A DNA stretch of 64,000 bases from Papio anubis (Eukaryota; Chordata; Mammalia; Primates; Cercopithecidae). Location of the stretch: contig NC_044983.1 in NCBI RefSeq assembly GCF_008728515.1, positions 132,985,139-133,049,138 of the forward strand. Direction: 5' to 3'. Under the pieces are notes generated by a model that searched no databases, was not told the DNA's origin, and saw only the letters and a list, made by a program, of their open reading frames with translations. The position numbers and the translations under genes are program-made. Position 1 is the stretch's first letter. Each line of letters opens with the position of its first letter. Positions 1-12,720 of the stretch are shown here, one piece after another.

Positions 1-419
1 CTACAAACACCTTGACTTCATTTAGATATAGTTCCAACAATGTATCTATATACTGTACAAAAAGCAAAATCTATTCACATTTCTACATGTTGATTTACAT
101 ATTGTGGCAGCTGCTATTAATGGCCAACAAAAATCCCTTCAGCAAATATCACTCCACAACCTTTGATTGTGTCCTAATATAACCACTTCCAACGTTCTAC
201 CTGCATGCTTTCTCTTACCCTGAAGCAAGCAGTCAGGACATGCTAGGGAGTAAAACTCCTGAGACAGTCGTCAGCTGGTACTAACAAGTTAAGACAATTT
301 TGAAGTATCTTTTATAAGGTTTCCCACAGGTTCCAACAAGAATGGGTGTCTGTTCCCTACAGCAAAAGTTTGCTCAAGATAGTGCCTGCATGGGCTTTCT
401 CCTCTACTTAGTATCAGTT
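1..419. other. Unclassified AT-rich sequence
   Basis: No gene, simple repeat or repeat family is recognised here. A short inverted echo (tagtatcagtttgatacta, 407-425) lies at the right end and is likely chance. Confidence 0.5.
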
Positions 420-3134
420 TGATACTAAGTTTGATGGAGGTTTCTTTATAGGTGACAAGACATTTTTATCTTGCTGGCTTTAGAATTCTCTGTTTGTCTT
501 TGAGTTTAGACACTTTGAATATAATGCACCATATAGAAAACCTTTTTGCATTATATCTCATTGCTAGTATCAAAGGATCCTTTAATATTTAAATTTCTTG
601 CTAGACTTGGGAAGTTTTCGTTTATCGTTTCATTAATTTTTTTATTCTTTCATTATTCCTTTGGCCTCTGAGACCCCACTCAATTGAATAATTATTCACT
701 CTATGGTGTCCCATATGTCACACCTGCTTTGTTCATTTTTTAAAAATACTTTTTCTCTATATTATTATCTGGCTGGTTTATTTAAAAAGACCTGTCTTGA
801 AGTTCTCAGATTCTTTCTTCTCTTTAGTCTAGTGTATTGTTGAATCTTTAGAATGCATTTTGTAGTTTATTCAATGAATTCTTTTGTTCTATAAATTCAG
901 TTTGGTTCTTTTCTTATGATAGCTATCACTTTGGTGATTTTTTTCATTCACATTTGGAATTATTTTTTCTATTTGTTGTGTTTTTCAGAATTCTGTTGTA
1001 TTTCTCTGAGCTTATTTAGAATCAAACATTTGAATCATTTTTCTAGAATTTTGTAATTATTTCTATTAAAATCTGTTGCTGGAGAAATATTGTGTTCCTT
1101 TGGAGGTGTCATATTTCCTGGCTTTTCCATGTTTCTTGTTTCCTTAGTTGATATCTGCACATCTGGTATAACAGTTACTTCTTCAAGTTTTTAGAATTTG
1201 TTTTTGTGGGGGAGGACATTTTCCTGAGGATGTATCTATTATGATTTTGGGCAGGGCGATTTGGCTTTGATTCTGAGTGTGTGCAAGAGCGTAGTCTCTG
1301 TATGATTTCTTCACCTGTAGACATTTGTGGTATTTGCTATTTCCTTAGTGGCTTAGGATACAGTTACTAGTGGAAGTTGTGGTAAAGTTGAGTGGAGGTT
1401 AACATGCCAGGTAGACCAGACTTTGATCTCTAGTGGTGGCTGTAGTGAGCTGAACATGCCTATCTTTAGGCCTTAGGGTGGTGTATGCTGGCACCTGTGT
1501 TAGTAGGTACGGTCAGGATGATTCTTGACCCTCCAGGTGACTTACTTAGATGCTGGTAGTAGCATCAGTGAGCATGGTGGGTAGATGAGTTCTCAGGCTC
1601 TGAGAAGCTGGCAATGGCAGTGGCAAGATGACCTTCTGGTTCTTAAGTGGTATGCACTGGTGTTGGCAATGGCTGTGATGGACTGCATGGACCAGTCTCT
1701 AGTTCCACATGTGGCATAAGCAGATAGGTGCCAGCTGAGATGGTAGTGGCTGTGTGGTCAGGCCCAACATCAGGCCACTTGGTAGAGTGTTTAGAAGCCA
1801 ACACTGGTGGACAGGACTGTGTGATCCCTTGGTTCCTGGACTGTGTGCTTTGGTCTGGGGATCAGGGATAAAGGCAGGCCAGAAGGTCTTGTCCTCGGGC
1901 CCCCTGATGATGTGCAACTGCCAGCAAGGGCAGGGTAATCCCCAGGCTACCTGTAGAATTCTTGGGTTGGGGGCTTCAGTGGCCATACTGCTGTCCTGCA
2001 ACTGTAAAGAGCAGAGGTACTGGCCAGCAGAGGATACACACACCACTCACGCCTCAGCTTTGGTAGGTGGCACACTTTGTGCCTGATATAGTAGCTGGTG
2101 CCTTGGAAATGTCTTAGCTCTGAAAGTTGTAGCACACGATCATTAATATCTCGGCCCTGAAGGTAAGAGTCCATGATTCTCTTGTGCCTCAACCTCAGAG
2201 TCAGTGGGCTCCAGGAAATTACACATCTGTTGGGGTGGGGCTTTAAAATGGAACTTTGCTGCGGCTGCTTATGTCTCAGGGAGTGTGTGGGGCCCGCAAA
2301 TCCTGTCTCTTGGAGTAGTCCCCTCACACAATTGTTTGGAAATTCCCTGTTAGGGAGCTTCCCAATATTTGGGAAATACTCACACTTAATTTAGTTATTT
2401 TAGGGCCAGTGAGGGTCAAAGAGAGCTCCTGTTGCTAGAATTGCAGCTGTCCATGGTGAGAATGTGGCCCACTGGGGTCTCTCACTCACTTTTTCCTTGT
2501 ATTAGGGAGTCTCTTGAGGCTTCCAGCCAATCCCAGAAGAGCAGGCAGCCTCTCTTCCTTCCCCTTATTAGCCTTGGGTATTGCCTTCGACTTTATGTTA
2601 AATTTCAGTGTTCTCTCTTAGACGATCTATCTGAAGTGGAATTATCTACCTTCTATTTTGGTTCCTTTTAGTGGACAAGGTTTTAAATAGTCTTACTCAC
2701 AACCTCCTTAGACGTGTTAATTAATTATAGCATCATCTACCCCTCTCCTATTGTGGAAACTGTAATGTCATCTGTCTTGTTTGGTTAAGGCTCTCATGTG
2801 AGGACATCAGCATTCCCTATCAGCTGTTTTCTTCAATCCAATCCCCAGGATTTTGCAGACAGAAGGTAAATTTAATATACCCTGCTGTATTACATGTTAG
2901 GGTTTTGGCTTCAGCTTTAGTAAGCACTTCTACGCTGCCGAGCTCGATGGAGTCACACTTTAGCCCCCTAGTGAATGAAGACTGTGAAATCCTATTTCCC
3001 AAGCCTCCTTGTCTACATTCTACCTATTTTCTTCGTGGTGCTTTCAGGAATAAGGCAAAAATTACCTCTTTCCAAACCAGAGAGAGTCTCAGGTCCATCT
3101 GGCTGCAGTTGTCCTACAGAAAAAAAAAAAAATC
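420..3134. mobile_element. Old L1-type (L1M-like) block, probably 5' UTR region
   Basis: A continuous block reads like the long non-coding 5' region of old mammalian L1 elements. It has a T-rich opening (tttgtctttgag near 496; ggtgtcccatatgtca near 703), then a G/T-rich part with many ggtgg/ctggc words (1420-2100), then a C/T-rich part (tccagccaatcccagaag near 2522; attgtggaaactgtaatg near 2750). It ends in a 13-A run at 3120. Open frames inside it (up to 126 codons) overlap on both strands and match no known protein, so I treat them as chance. Family assignment is from memory; orientation is not certain. Confidence 0.55.
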
Positions 3135-3190
3135 AAATTTGTTCAGAAGTAAGTGATTACCATGACAGAGAGCCACATGATAAAGCAACA

Positions 3191-3195
<5 letters not shown>

Positions 3196-3234
<39 letters not shown>

Positions 3235-3245
3235 CACACACACAT
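3196..3245. repeat. (CA)n microsatellite with TA interruption
   Basis: About 20 CA units interrupted by a short tatata stretch, then four more CA units. Ordinary dinucleotide repeat, probably length-variable. Confidence 0.95.
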
Positions 3246-3580
3246 AGTTTTACTTCTGAAATATATTACGGAGTATGAACCAACTGGGCATGTCAGCTAC
3301 TTCACTATAATCTTTAGGAGTAACAGAATTTCTGCTCCTTAACCTTGGAAGAAAGCGAGAATGGGGAGGGTAAAGCAGTTCCTTGTCTTTCCCGGAGATT
3401 GACGTGGTAATGATTTCTTTTTGTTTTAATCTCACCATTACAGTCAAAGTCACCAAAATATGAATGTCAAAACATTGTCTTTAAAGACAGTGAGTAAATT
3501 TTATTCATCGCCCTATCACATAGGAAGGTATTAGAGAAAAGAAGAATGAGTAAATAATTGCTTAAATAACTGTGCTCAGT
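3246..3580. other. Unclassified sequence
   Basis: Nothing recognised. A 68-codon minus-strand frame (3250-3456) has no recognisable product. Confidence 0.5.
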
Positions 3581-3830
3581 TCTGCTTGCCACTGGACATC
3601 TGGACCATCTCCAGAGGAAATCAAGCAGCTACTAAATGACATAGAAACAGAACCAGATGATAGACCTAAGGATATTTGGCTTGGGAAAGACAAGGCGCAG
3701 GGGAGACACAAGAGTTATCATCAGATATTTTAAAGACTGTTGTGTATAAAAAGAATTAGCCTTATCTTGAGAACAAGAGTCAATACAAGACAGTCAATAT
3801 GAGAGCTGAGAGAAGGCAGATTATAACATT
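3581..3830. repeat. Possible ancient interspersed repeat, unnamed
   Basis: The words agatattttaaagactgt and ttgtgtataaaaagaatt, followed by agccttatctt, resemble a recurrent ancient mammalian repeat of the type 'aaatattttaaaggctg'. I cannot name the family. Confidence 0.3.
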
Positions 3831-4084
3831 ATTTATAACTTCAGCAAATAATTATGTTTAACTGTCACATAGGCATGCATGCATGAAGTTGTCAATATTA
3901 ATAAGATATTTGCCATTATAGACTCTTTAACATAAAGTTGAAGACAGACAAATAAATCAGTCAAAAAATTTAATAATTAAAAAGTATAGAATCTTTGAAG
4001 TTTATTCCAGACTATTATGCAGTTGGTGAAATGCACACACATATATCTTTCATTTACTCCAAGCACACACTCTTGAGTATCTTG

Positions 4085-4440
4085 ATATACTGAAACTTTT
4101 TATTGAGTAATGCCCAGTACTATTCCTACGATGATATAAAGATATAACTTTATACTCCTTGCCTTTAAAGATGAACACAGCCAGGAAGGTAAGACATACG
4201 TGCATTAAATGGGAAGTCCATATGCAAGTGATATATTTATCAGGAATATATTTAGGATTACATATAAAATGTTTGTGGTCCTAAGTGTCCAAAAAAATGA
4301 GAGACTCACTATGGCCAAAAAATTCAGAGATGCTTCATGGAGGAGCTAGGAGTCGGACTTGACCTCAAGGTAGAGTGAGATTTATTAGATGGAGAGAAGA
4401 CAGAAGCTGTTGTAGCTAGCAGAATCCCAGCAGGACCGTG
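4085..4440 (-). mobile_element. L2 LINE fragment, 3' part
   Basis: It reads as the reverse complement of L2. It opens with the tttattgag / cccagtact echo of the 3' end, then the cctgccctcaaggag-like part (ctccttgcctttaaagatg), then gcttcatggaggag and gacttgacctcaagg near 4333-4372. It is strongly diverged, as expected for a mammal-wide element. Confidence 0.65.
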
Positions 4441-4797
4441 ACGTAACATGAAACAACCCGTGGTTCGTGGCAATAATCAGACACAATGAATTCTGCCCCG
4501 GAAGAACTGGCATGCCAGGCCATTAAAGCCTATTCACTACTTAGCAAAGTTTCTGTGCCCACTTAGTGAGGTCTCAAGCAACACAGAATGGTGGTTAAGA
4601 TAGTTATGAGTACAGAAGGGAGAGTAAGCACACGAGCCACCATCCACAGTAAAAAATGTGTGTGTGAGTGTCTGTGTGTGTAGCTGTATATGATTTTGTA
4701 AATGCATATGCACATATGTGAACCTATGCCTAATAAAATAAAAAATACAAATATATATGAGAGAGAGAGATATATGATTTACCTGTATTTATCTATG
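4441..4797. repeat. Unclassified, with TG-rich and AT/GA-rich low complexity
   Basis: 4657-4682 is an imperfect TG repeat and 4747-4778 a tata/gaga low-complexity stretch. The rest is not recognised. Confidence 0.55.
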
Positions 4798-5984
4798 GAA
4801 TTATTATATGCTGATATAACACTCTTATTATAGTTCTAGCTATAGGTTACAAGAAGTTGTTGTTCATCTTGACGTAATTAAGAGAACTGAAATTGCTAAA
4901 GAAAAGAATTTTGGAGAGGAATATTGGTTGTCCCCCATTGCATTGTATACTGGGAAGGTGTTCCGTCACAACAGATGCCAGATTATGTCTGCTTCTTGAG
5001 TAAATGATAATTTTGTTATCTTTTTGCTTATTTCTATTTTCTATCATTCTACAATAAACATTATTAATGAAATAAATAAGAAAATATGTATTTATAAGAA
5101 ATATATTGCATAATGTTGTACAGTGTGTAAAAAATTTCAACACATACTCATTTATTTAACTTGTACAACATTCACAGCATTTGCCCAAGGGGAAATTCGG
5201 TATTGGTTATCTCGTTGACCTGCCATGGCCACAGACCTAGTAGGCATCAGACTAAAAAGCAACTACCCACAGCCTGTAAAAGAATCTGGCCCACCTCAAT
5301 GGTGCCATTTTCAATGAACAGAGAATCAGTTCTGCCAGCCAGACCGTTAGAGTGGAGTGGGGTGGATTTTCCTCTCCGGGTGACTCCACAGCTGCCCTTG
5401 CTGTGACAATCTGATAACCTTCTTTCTCTTCAAGTGCAGAGAATAGCAGAAACATGCAGGATCAGATACGAGAAAATGGATTTTGACAAGGCATTTTCAG
5501 GTTTTCAAAAGGCAGGTCTTCATTCTGGCCTGATGTTTCATCTGGATTTGTAATCTCCCCATTATGAGAAAATCAAAAGAGGTCATTTGGAGAGGTTTTA
5601 TCTTCTTCTTCTGTAAAGTCCTTATGAAACATTTATGAGTTTTCTGACAATACCAAACCAAGCTTTTTTTGCCATTCTTCCTTCCCAAGCTATGCCCTTC
5701 AGAGGTTCCTGGCTTATTCCAGGAGATAGTGAATATGACCTACACTGTCTTTTGAGATTAACTCATTAATGACGACGGTTTCCCCTTCTGCAAATCTCTC
5801 AATCTCTACTACTCCTAACTTTCTGAAATAACTAGTGCTGAATTTATCAAGTGCAGCTGCTTAATTTTGGAGGTTAATTCTCTACAGCATTTATTTACTT
5901 TGCAATTAACTCTAAATATGAGATAGCATGCAAACACTGAAATAAAAATTGGATTTTTTATTAGATTAACATTAGATTCTCTCT
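4798..5984. other. Unclassified AT-rich sequence
   Basis: About 1.2 kb without a recognisable repeat or gene. Frames of 98 codons (minus, 4847-5143) and 81 codons (plus, 5161-5406) show no domain or coding pattern I recognise. Confidence 0.5.
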
Positions 5985-6095
5985 CTCTTACTAGTTGCAT
6001 GTTCTTGGGCATGATTCAACCTTTCTTAGTCTCAGTTTCTTCATCTGCATACTCTAGGTAGAATTAAAGCTCACAGACTTCTGCTGTAGGAAAGA
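5985..6095 (+). mobile_element. MIR SINE fragment
   Basis: The MIR core is readable: ctagttgcatgttcttggg, then ctcagtttcttcatctgc. Confidence 0.75.
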
Positions 6096-6365
6096 CAATT
6101 TCTGCCAGTGTTTATTAATATGTATGAGCTACTTAGATATGAAAAAAATCAATATTAGTAACTTAATTTTTCAAATACTTATTAACTACCACATGCCAGA
6201 GCCCTTGCATCTGTAGTGTGATCATTCCATAGATGAATATGGTTACAGATACTTAAGATCTCCGAAAGAAAACACGAGAACAAACTATTAAATTCAAATA
6301 AGTCAGAAGTATAAACACCAGTAGAAAACTCTTGATAAATCAGTATAATAAGAAAAATAATTTTA
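6096..6365. other. Unclassified AT-rich sequence
   Basis: Nothing recognised. Confidence 0.5.
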
Positions 6366-6560
6366 AAATTAATTGAGCATCTACTATGCACAAAAATTTA
6401 AAATATTTTTTCAATTCTTTCTTATAATCATTCAGTTTGGCAGATCACATTATTTTAATTTTGCTAACGGAAAAAATAAGTGATGCTTGGGAATATTAAC
6501 CTGTCCAAGGTGTAGGAATAGAATTTTAGTAAGTTATATCCAACTCCAAACATATTTTTT
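6366..6560 (-). mobile_element. MIR SINE, reverse orientation
   Basis: It starts with attgagcatctactatgc (reverse of the MIR 3' end) and runs through a diverged 'acctgtccaaggt' core to a 'tagaattttag...ccaactcca' end. Confidence 0.65.
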
Positions 6561-6649
6561 CTATTTTTTCCTACCACATTATATTCTTTATTTTGTTCAT
6601 CTGTTTTATGTAATATGATACCATAAGAAAACTTTTTCTCTTTCTCTCT

Positions 6650-6800
6650 TAAATACACACACAATACATATATTTTATATATTATATATATATATACACA
6701 CAATATCATATAATATGTTATGTTAATAAAGGCTCTATGTGTGTATACACACATACTTATATTAAGATACAATTAATATAATCAATATAAATAAAATATA
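6650..6800. repeat. AT-rich low complexity with short CA/TA runs
   Basis: Alternating tata, acacac and atata runs with no larger unit. Confidence 0.8.
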
Positions 6801-6874
6801 CATAAAAGACATAAGATTCACAAAATAAAACTGAAAACAAATTGTGCTCAATTAAACTTAAATTCAACTCCATA

Positions 6875-6941
6875 ATAAATTAAATTCTTTTTTTTTTTGA
6901 GACAGAGTCTAGCTCTGTCTCCCAGACTGATAAATTAAATT
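6875..6941 (-). mobile_element. Ultra-short 5'-truncated Alu with target-site duplication
   Basis: An 11-T run (6888-6898) is followed by 31 bp that match, in reverse, the last bases of Alu (gagacagagtctagctctg...). It is flanked by a perfect 12-bp direct repeat, ataaattaaatt, at 6875-6886 and 6930-6941. This is a complete retrotransposition event that copied only the Alu 3' end. Confidence 0.9.
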
Positions 6942-7329
6942 AATTCTTAACGTACTACAATAGCTTCCTTCAAAATTAACTTACTTTCAATTTCAAAACA
7001 CCGTGTATTTTGCTTAACAGTTTTCTGTTTTGTCTGTGTGTGTGTTAACTGTTCACATTCATATTAAAGTTTGAGATTCCCATGGAAAACAAAAAGCGGA
7101 AAGCTTTATGCTTCCTGTTTTCATTAGAAGAGAAATGTATAAAATTGAAACTATTTAAGTTTTGAACAATGTATTAAGTTGACTGTAAACAATCATGAAG
7201 ACTTAATGTAAGAACTGTAAGAAAACAGTAATTTAATAGTGCTAAGTTTTGAAGTACTAATTAAATCTTAGCTAAACCCTGCTGTAAAGAAGCTTCTATA
7301 GTAAGTGTCTTTTCACAAACTTTTCATTT
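6942..7329. other. Unclassified AT-rich sequence
   Basis: Nothing recognised. Confidence 0.5.
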
Positions 7330-7850
7330 CCCAGTCTCCAGATTCCAGAAGTCTATTACCTTCTCCTTTTAAACCTAGACAGACTCTCATGACTGACTTG
7401 GCCAAAACAGTATGAAAGACATCCAACTCTAGGTCCAAATACTCTGTGCGCTTCTCCCTAGGCATTTTTCTTTGGGCAGGGGGTGCCAGAGAAGATGGGA
7501 GAGTAACTGACTCCTAAAACACTAGCCACCATGTTGTGAGAAATCTCCAGATGTCTTTAGAGGAGCTAACATGGAAAAGAAACAATACACAAGCCACATT
7601 CTCAGCTGGGCTTCTGGGCAATAACCAGCACCAACTTGCTCAGCCTTGCGAGGTCATCATCTTGAAAGTGGATCCTTCACCCTCCAGTTAAGCATCCAGG
7701 CTGATGCTGTGTGGAGGAGAGTTTTCCCCATCACACCTCACCTAAGTTGCAGATGGATTTATAGGCAAGCTAAGTAGCCATTGGTGCTTTAAGCCACTAA
7801 ATTTTGAGATGGATTGTTATATTATAGTAGGCGACTTATTCACTTCCTAA
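7330..7850 (+). mobile_element. MaLR-type (MLT1-like) solo LTR
   Basis: Typical landmarks occur in order: ccaccatgttgtgag near 7528, a gccacattctcagctggg part near 7592, and the 3' end gctttaagccactaaattt near 7787 followed by 'ttgttatattatagtagg'. No internal retroviral sequence adjoins it, so it is a solo LTR. Confidence 0.7.
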
Positions 7851-8269
7851 GAGAAATGCTCTACAGAGACAAAAAGTCTACAAAGTCTACAGCGACTATA
7901 GCATGATCAATTTTCTTTTATTTACTAATTTTTATGTTAATGGTGTTTTCTAAACTGAGGTTTCCAAAACAGGGATTAAGTGTGTTCTTGTTTCATCCCC
8001 TGGTCACAGCACTGTACTTTGAAGATTTTGTTCAGTACATATGTCCAAAGGCTGACATATGTTCACCCTTGCCAAATTATGTAATGCGAAACATGAGTTC
8101 AGAAAAAAGATGATGAGTTCTTAAGGAACAAAGGTTCAGTTCTCTACTAGATTTAGGAAAGACATGGAGCATCAAAACACTTATTTTATATAGGTAATCT
8201 ATGAGAAGTCTTACAGGACAGGACTTTTATATTTTGTTTAATACTTAATCAAATATTTTGATCAACAAA
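7851..8269. other. Unclassified AT-rich sequence
   Basis: Nothing recognised. Confidence 0.5.
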
Positions 8270-8560
8270 TTTTACTTTTATTACTCACTTTTACAAATGA
8301 TATTATTATATAATTGCTTTACAACAAACTACACATATTTGAGTTTTGCAATTTGGTAAGTTTTATTATATTCATGCACCTGTGTGACTACAATCTCCAT
8401 CAGTATAATGAACGTATCTGTCACCCCCAAAGCTTTCTCCTGTATAATCAACCCTTTTCGTAATTAAAATTCCCCTCTCCCACCTGTTACCAGCCCCTAT
8501 CTAGGCAACCATTGCTCTGCTTCTTTCATTATTGTAAAAATGAAACCAACTGATGTCGCG
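8270..8560 (-). mobile_element. Old L1 (L1M) fragment, reverse orientation
   Basis: It carries the order common in reversed old-L1 3' sequence: gcaatttggtaagtttta, then a run of ca-rich 'tcaccccca', then cccagcccc-like cctatctaggcaaccatt, and a 'ctgcttct' end. Confidence 0.65.
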
Positions 8561-9149
8561 AGTCTCCGGGCATGATGCACTGAGAAGGATGTAACATTAT
8601 CTCTGTTGTATTATTGACAAAAATATTTAACTGAATATAATTGTAAGAAAAAATTAGATAAAATTTAGAAGATGGGTAGTTCTAGAAGACAGATGTCCTA
8701 GACTTTTTAAAAATAGTAATATAATGAAAGACCAAAAAAGATGAGAACACTATTTGAAAACTATTTTAAAGAAGATTAAAGTTATATGGTAACCAGCTAC
8801 CATACAGGATAGTTGTTTGAATTTTGAAATAAAAAATATAAATAACAAATTTGAACAGTTAGGAACATTTGAATATGAATTATCTTCTAGGCAGTATTAC
8901 TGTGTCAATGTAAAATTTCTTATGTATATGAGTGATTATGCAATATCCTTGCGTCCCAGAGATGAGCTCTGAAGTATTCAGGAATGAATGTCGTGACATC
9001 AGAAAGTTTTGTTTTCAAATCAAAAGGCAAATACAGTAAAATGTTAAAATTGACTGATATAGATAAATTTTGGGGGGATATTTGTTGTATTATTAAATTG
9101 TCTATAGGTGGAAATATTTTAAAATAAAAAGTCATTTAAAAACTATTAT
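8561..9149. other. Unclassified AT-rich sequence
   Basis: Nothing recognised. A 71-codon minus frame (8920-9135) has no identifiable product. Confidence 0.5.
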
Positions 9150-9640
9150 TTATCAGTAGTCTTAGGTGAAAGCAACTGAGACCTAATCTAGCTAATTAAA
9201 GCAGAAAATAATTTATTAGAAGTTATTGGGTAGTTCAGAGAAGCTCCGAGAAGGCCAGATAGTTAGGTGTGGAACTTCATCACCAGAAACAATGCCAATG
9301 AGCTCATTTCACAAAGATAGCATCACTGATTATCCTGGTAATAGACAGTGCTGCTGTCACCAAACCTGAGCAAGGACAGAGCAGCTCAGTCCACCACCTC
9401 TGTACCCATGGGAAGTAGCTGCTCTTTTTTTGCCAGAAAGGATTATGCAGAGTTTCCAGGTTCTGAGACAAAGTCCAACTTACATCCAAATGATTGGCTA
9501 AGCTTTATCATAGGATCCCAGGAGCCCAAGAAAGCAGAAATATGACTTCTTGCACAGTTAGAGGTGGTTTGCGCCTTGTGCTAAAACTCACAAAGTATGG
9601 CGGTCAATTAAAGAAGAAAGGGAGTTGGCATGCTGGACGA
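9150..9640. repeat. Possible interspersed repeat, unnamed
   Basis: A word order like 'taagcagaaaataatttatt ... gggtag ... gattggcta ... aagaaagcagaa' recurs elsewhere in mammalian genomes, but I cannot name the family. Confidence 0.3.
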
Positions 9641-10329
9641 ATGTCAAATGACAAAGGCCCAAATGACAATAACCTTCACCAGTAACTTCAGTGTGACCCT
9701 CAGGTGGCAAGAATCTAACTTAGAGTAGATTTTTGGGAAGTACAAGATTAAACCGATCTTTGAGGTTTCTACATGGTACAGCACAGCTAGCCATGACAGG
9801 AAGCAAAATAGGAATTGGGACCTGGAAGATTTTCAATGAATAGCGATTGATCTGCCTATTGGCCCTGAGAGTGCCTTAGCCATGGATGACGAAAATAGAC
9901 CTCAAATACCAAATAAAACTACAATAGGCTATTGTACTAGGATTAGTGTTGAGATTGAGAACACCAATCTCCTGATTCTGGTAGCATCTTCTCCTGGTAG
10001 ATGAGACGGACATTTTAGGACTAGGCTAATCTTCCAGGGTGTTTTATAGCTTCTTTGTATTTACCGTAGAGTCAACTCCCTTACCTCCTCTCACTCAACA
10101 AGGAGCCATCGGCACCTCCTGGAGTATCTGTCAGTCTCATGAGGTCAGAGGCCATGTCTGTTTAAGGGTTCACCTTTACAAAACGCCTCATTGGCCTGGC
10201 AGCCACCATGGCTGAAGGAAGACATTGCTCACGTGAAACGGTTCAACATGGTGAAGCTTTTCCCACCCACTGCAATGAGACTGGGCTTTCCCCTAGAGAC
10301 TTTCATGGCTTTGCAAATAACTCCTCTAA
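9641..10329. other. Unclassified sequence
   Basis: No gene is supported. An 81-codon frame starting at 10208 runs into a repeat-derived 3' end (L2) and is judged chance. Confidence 0.5.
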
Positions 10330-10455
10330 TCCTGGTCCTTTAGGTATGTTTTCCATCATAATTATAAGCTTTTCAATTAAGGAGGCTATATGTCTTTTTC
10401 CTTTGCATCTCATGTTCCTCTACCATAGGAGGCACACAATAAATGTTTGTTGACA
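10330..10455 (+). mobile_element. L2 LINE 3' end
   Basis: It ends in ggcacacaataaatgtttg ttgac, the classic L2 3' terminus, preceded by a diverged 'atgtctttttcctttgcat' part. Confidence 0.6.
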
Positions 10456-10789
10456 AAACACCACCAATGAAAACAAAACCACGCAAAAACAAAATGTTGT
10501 CTTTAACATAATTTGTCCATTCTTATTTAAAGCATAAAATGAATAGAAAATTTCCAGAGATTTCACCCAAAATTCTAGACGTTGTACAATTCTAATAGAT
10601 TGTTACTCTCATAAAGTCAATTTAGCGAACTTTCGTCTTCAGCCCATAATGAACAAAGCTGTCATTGTATATTGTATGTGCTTTATTTTTTGTGTGAAAA
10701 ACAATAAAGACTTGTCCTTCAAGATTATAAACTTATTGGGAAAAATATACTTGTCAAAAACCATATTATATACTCAGCTTTTAATTAAT
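10456..10789. other. Unclassified AT-rich sequence
   Basis: Nothing recognised. Confidence 0.5.
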
Positions 10790-10965
10790 GTCAGAAACTG
10801 TTTTAATACATAGTACCATGCATTCATGTGACCTTCATAACAGTCATACAGTTGATACTTTTATATTAATACCTCAATTTACTGATGAGAAAAATGAAAC
10901 ACACAGACATACATAGCTAGTAATCTAAGAATTCTAGCATTAGAAGTCAGGCAGTCTCACATCAA
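10790..10965 (-). mobile_element. MIR SINE, reverse orientation
   Basis: Nearly full core: actgttttaatacatagta, tttactgatgagaaaaatg, catagctagtaatctaag, and the agtcaggcagtctcac end. Confidence 0.8.
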
Positions 10966-10984
10966 ACTGCAACAGAAAAAGAAT

Positions 10985-11201
10985 ATTAGAGAAAACTGAA
11001 GAAATCTGAGTGAAATACAAATTTTAGTTAATAATAATGCATTGATATTGTTCATTAGTTGTGCCAAATGTACCATGTGAGATGTTAGCAACTGGGGAAA
11101 CGGTGTGGGGTATGTGGGAACTTTCCATGCTATCTTTACAACTTTTCTGCAAATCTACATTCTTCTTAAATAAAAAGTTTGCTCAAATAAAAAAAAAGGA
11201 G
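10985..11201 (+). mobile_element. Old L1 (L1M) 3' UTR end with A-tail
   Basis: It matches the familiar old-L1 3' end: gagtgaaatacaaatttt, gtgccaaatgtaccatg, gatgttagcaactggggaa, caacttttctgcaaatcta, then ataaaaagtttgctcaa and a short A-tail. The element is 5'-truncated. Confidence 0.85.
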
Positions 11202-12539
11202 AAAGCAATGAAAATAATAAATTTCCCAACAAAATGTATACAAGAAACATTATTTGAAGCTTGTATTATATAAATGCATTGAAAAATCCTTGAAGTATAC
11301 ATAGCTAAGAGTTTTTCAGTGTTTAATGAAGGGCTGCATATATTTCTATATAATCTAACTATTTTATAATAAGAATGTTTTTTGTATTTCACATTTATTG
11401 TGGACAATGCAAATAAGATCAGAAAGGAATTTTGAAATGGGTCATATTTAAATTTTACAGAGAGGAGTAAGAGAAAAACATTCTGGACAGCAACAACATT
11501 GTAAGCAACAGGTCAAAGTTAAAATATGACTTATTCAATATCTGGAAAATATGTAGCTATGAATTCTCTTTTTTATACCTATAATTTGGTCGTGTTCTGT
11601 TAATGAATTTCCCTTCCCATCAACTTTTATCATAAATTCAAGCTGCCTCATATGAGGTCTATGTAATCAAAAATGCACCTCCTCTACTGAAATCCTGGGA
11701 AGGGTGAGGGACAGGGCCATTGATATAATCAAGAAGCATCAGTCACCTCAGCCAATGGCAAGCAGCCTTGGATATGGAGTAAGTGTCAAAGCCCCTTCTG
11801 ACAGATGTCTTTTTCAGACTCTTCATTTATATCTGGGAAGTCGCTGTAAAATTGGCATTTGAGCAATAACAAGACTTTGCAATTCTCTCTTTGGAACTTG
11901 AGATTCATGAATGATGCATGTCTATGCAGATTTTTCACCTGTGACAGGAGTAGTATGGGCAATTTCTCTAATATATTAAGAAAACCAGCCATGATACCAG
12001 TAATGGATGTAAACGAAATATTCCCATCAGTTAAGTCAGTTTATTTAACTATTTCAGGTCAGCCTGAATGCTGGTGGGAGAATGCTGAGCACGGAAATCA
12101 GTTATTGATGAGAATCTTACAAACAGCAGCCCCTGATCATGAGGTTCTCAGTTAAAAGATGGACAGGTTGTTGCTTGCTTCCTGCTTCATTTAGGTATTT
12201 TTTTCTGTTGAACCATACCACCCGAGTTGGGCACATCCCACGTGAAAAACCAGCTGGTGAGCTCTGCAGAGCATTTCTCTGAGAGATCACACAGATGGCA
12301 AAAAAGGGATAAAAATTATCTGTAACCAGTACCCGCCTCTGAATGAATTGGCAGGCAAGGGCTTATAACTTGATGTGTTTTGGATTTCAGGCATTTGGGT
12401 CTCCTAATTCCTCATATTGAGGCTCCTCATTCTCTGTCATCACTTTTATCTGACAAAGTCCTAAGTAAATTATATTTAGGGAAATTAGATATTGCTTTTG
12501 GCACCCTAGTGAACTACGCATACTAAAGATTAAGAAAAT
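11202..12539. other. Unclassified sequence
   Basis: About 1.3 kb without a recognised repeat or gene. A 98-codon plus frame (11859-12155) and a 68-codon minus frame (11786-11992) overlap each other and resemble no known protein. Confidence 0.5.
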
Positions 12540-12720
12540 ATTTTCACAGTAAGAGAACTCTGGACTGGGAAAACAGGAACCTCATTTCTTGCCATGACTG
12601 TGGAATTGACCAGCCACCTGCCCCCGGAGGAAGTCACTTGACTTTGCTGGGTCCCACTTGCCTTATCTAAATATAAAGCAACAGGACTTAGTTATATTCC
12701 AATAACGAAATGCTCCAAAA
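12540..12720 (+). mobile_element. MIR/MIR3-type SINE
   Basis: Core visible as gaggaagtcacttgacttt and cttgccttatctaaatata, with a MIR3-like end (ggacttagttatattcc). Confidence 0.65.

Noticed and set aside
1699..2327. ORFs of 110-126 codons on both strands
   Set aside because: They lie in the old L1-type block, overlap on opposite strands and match no protein.
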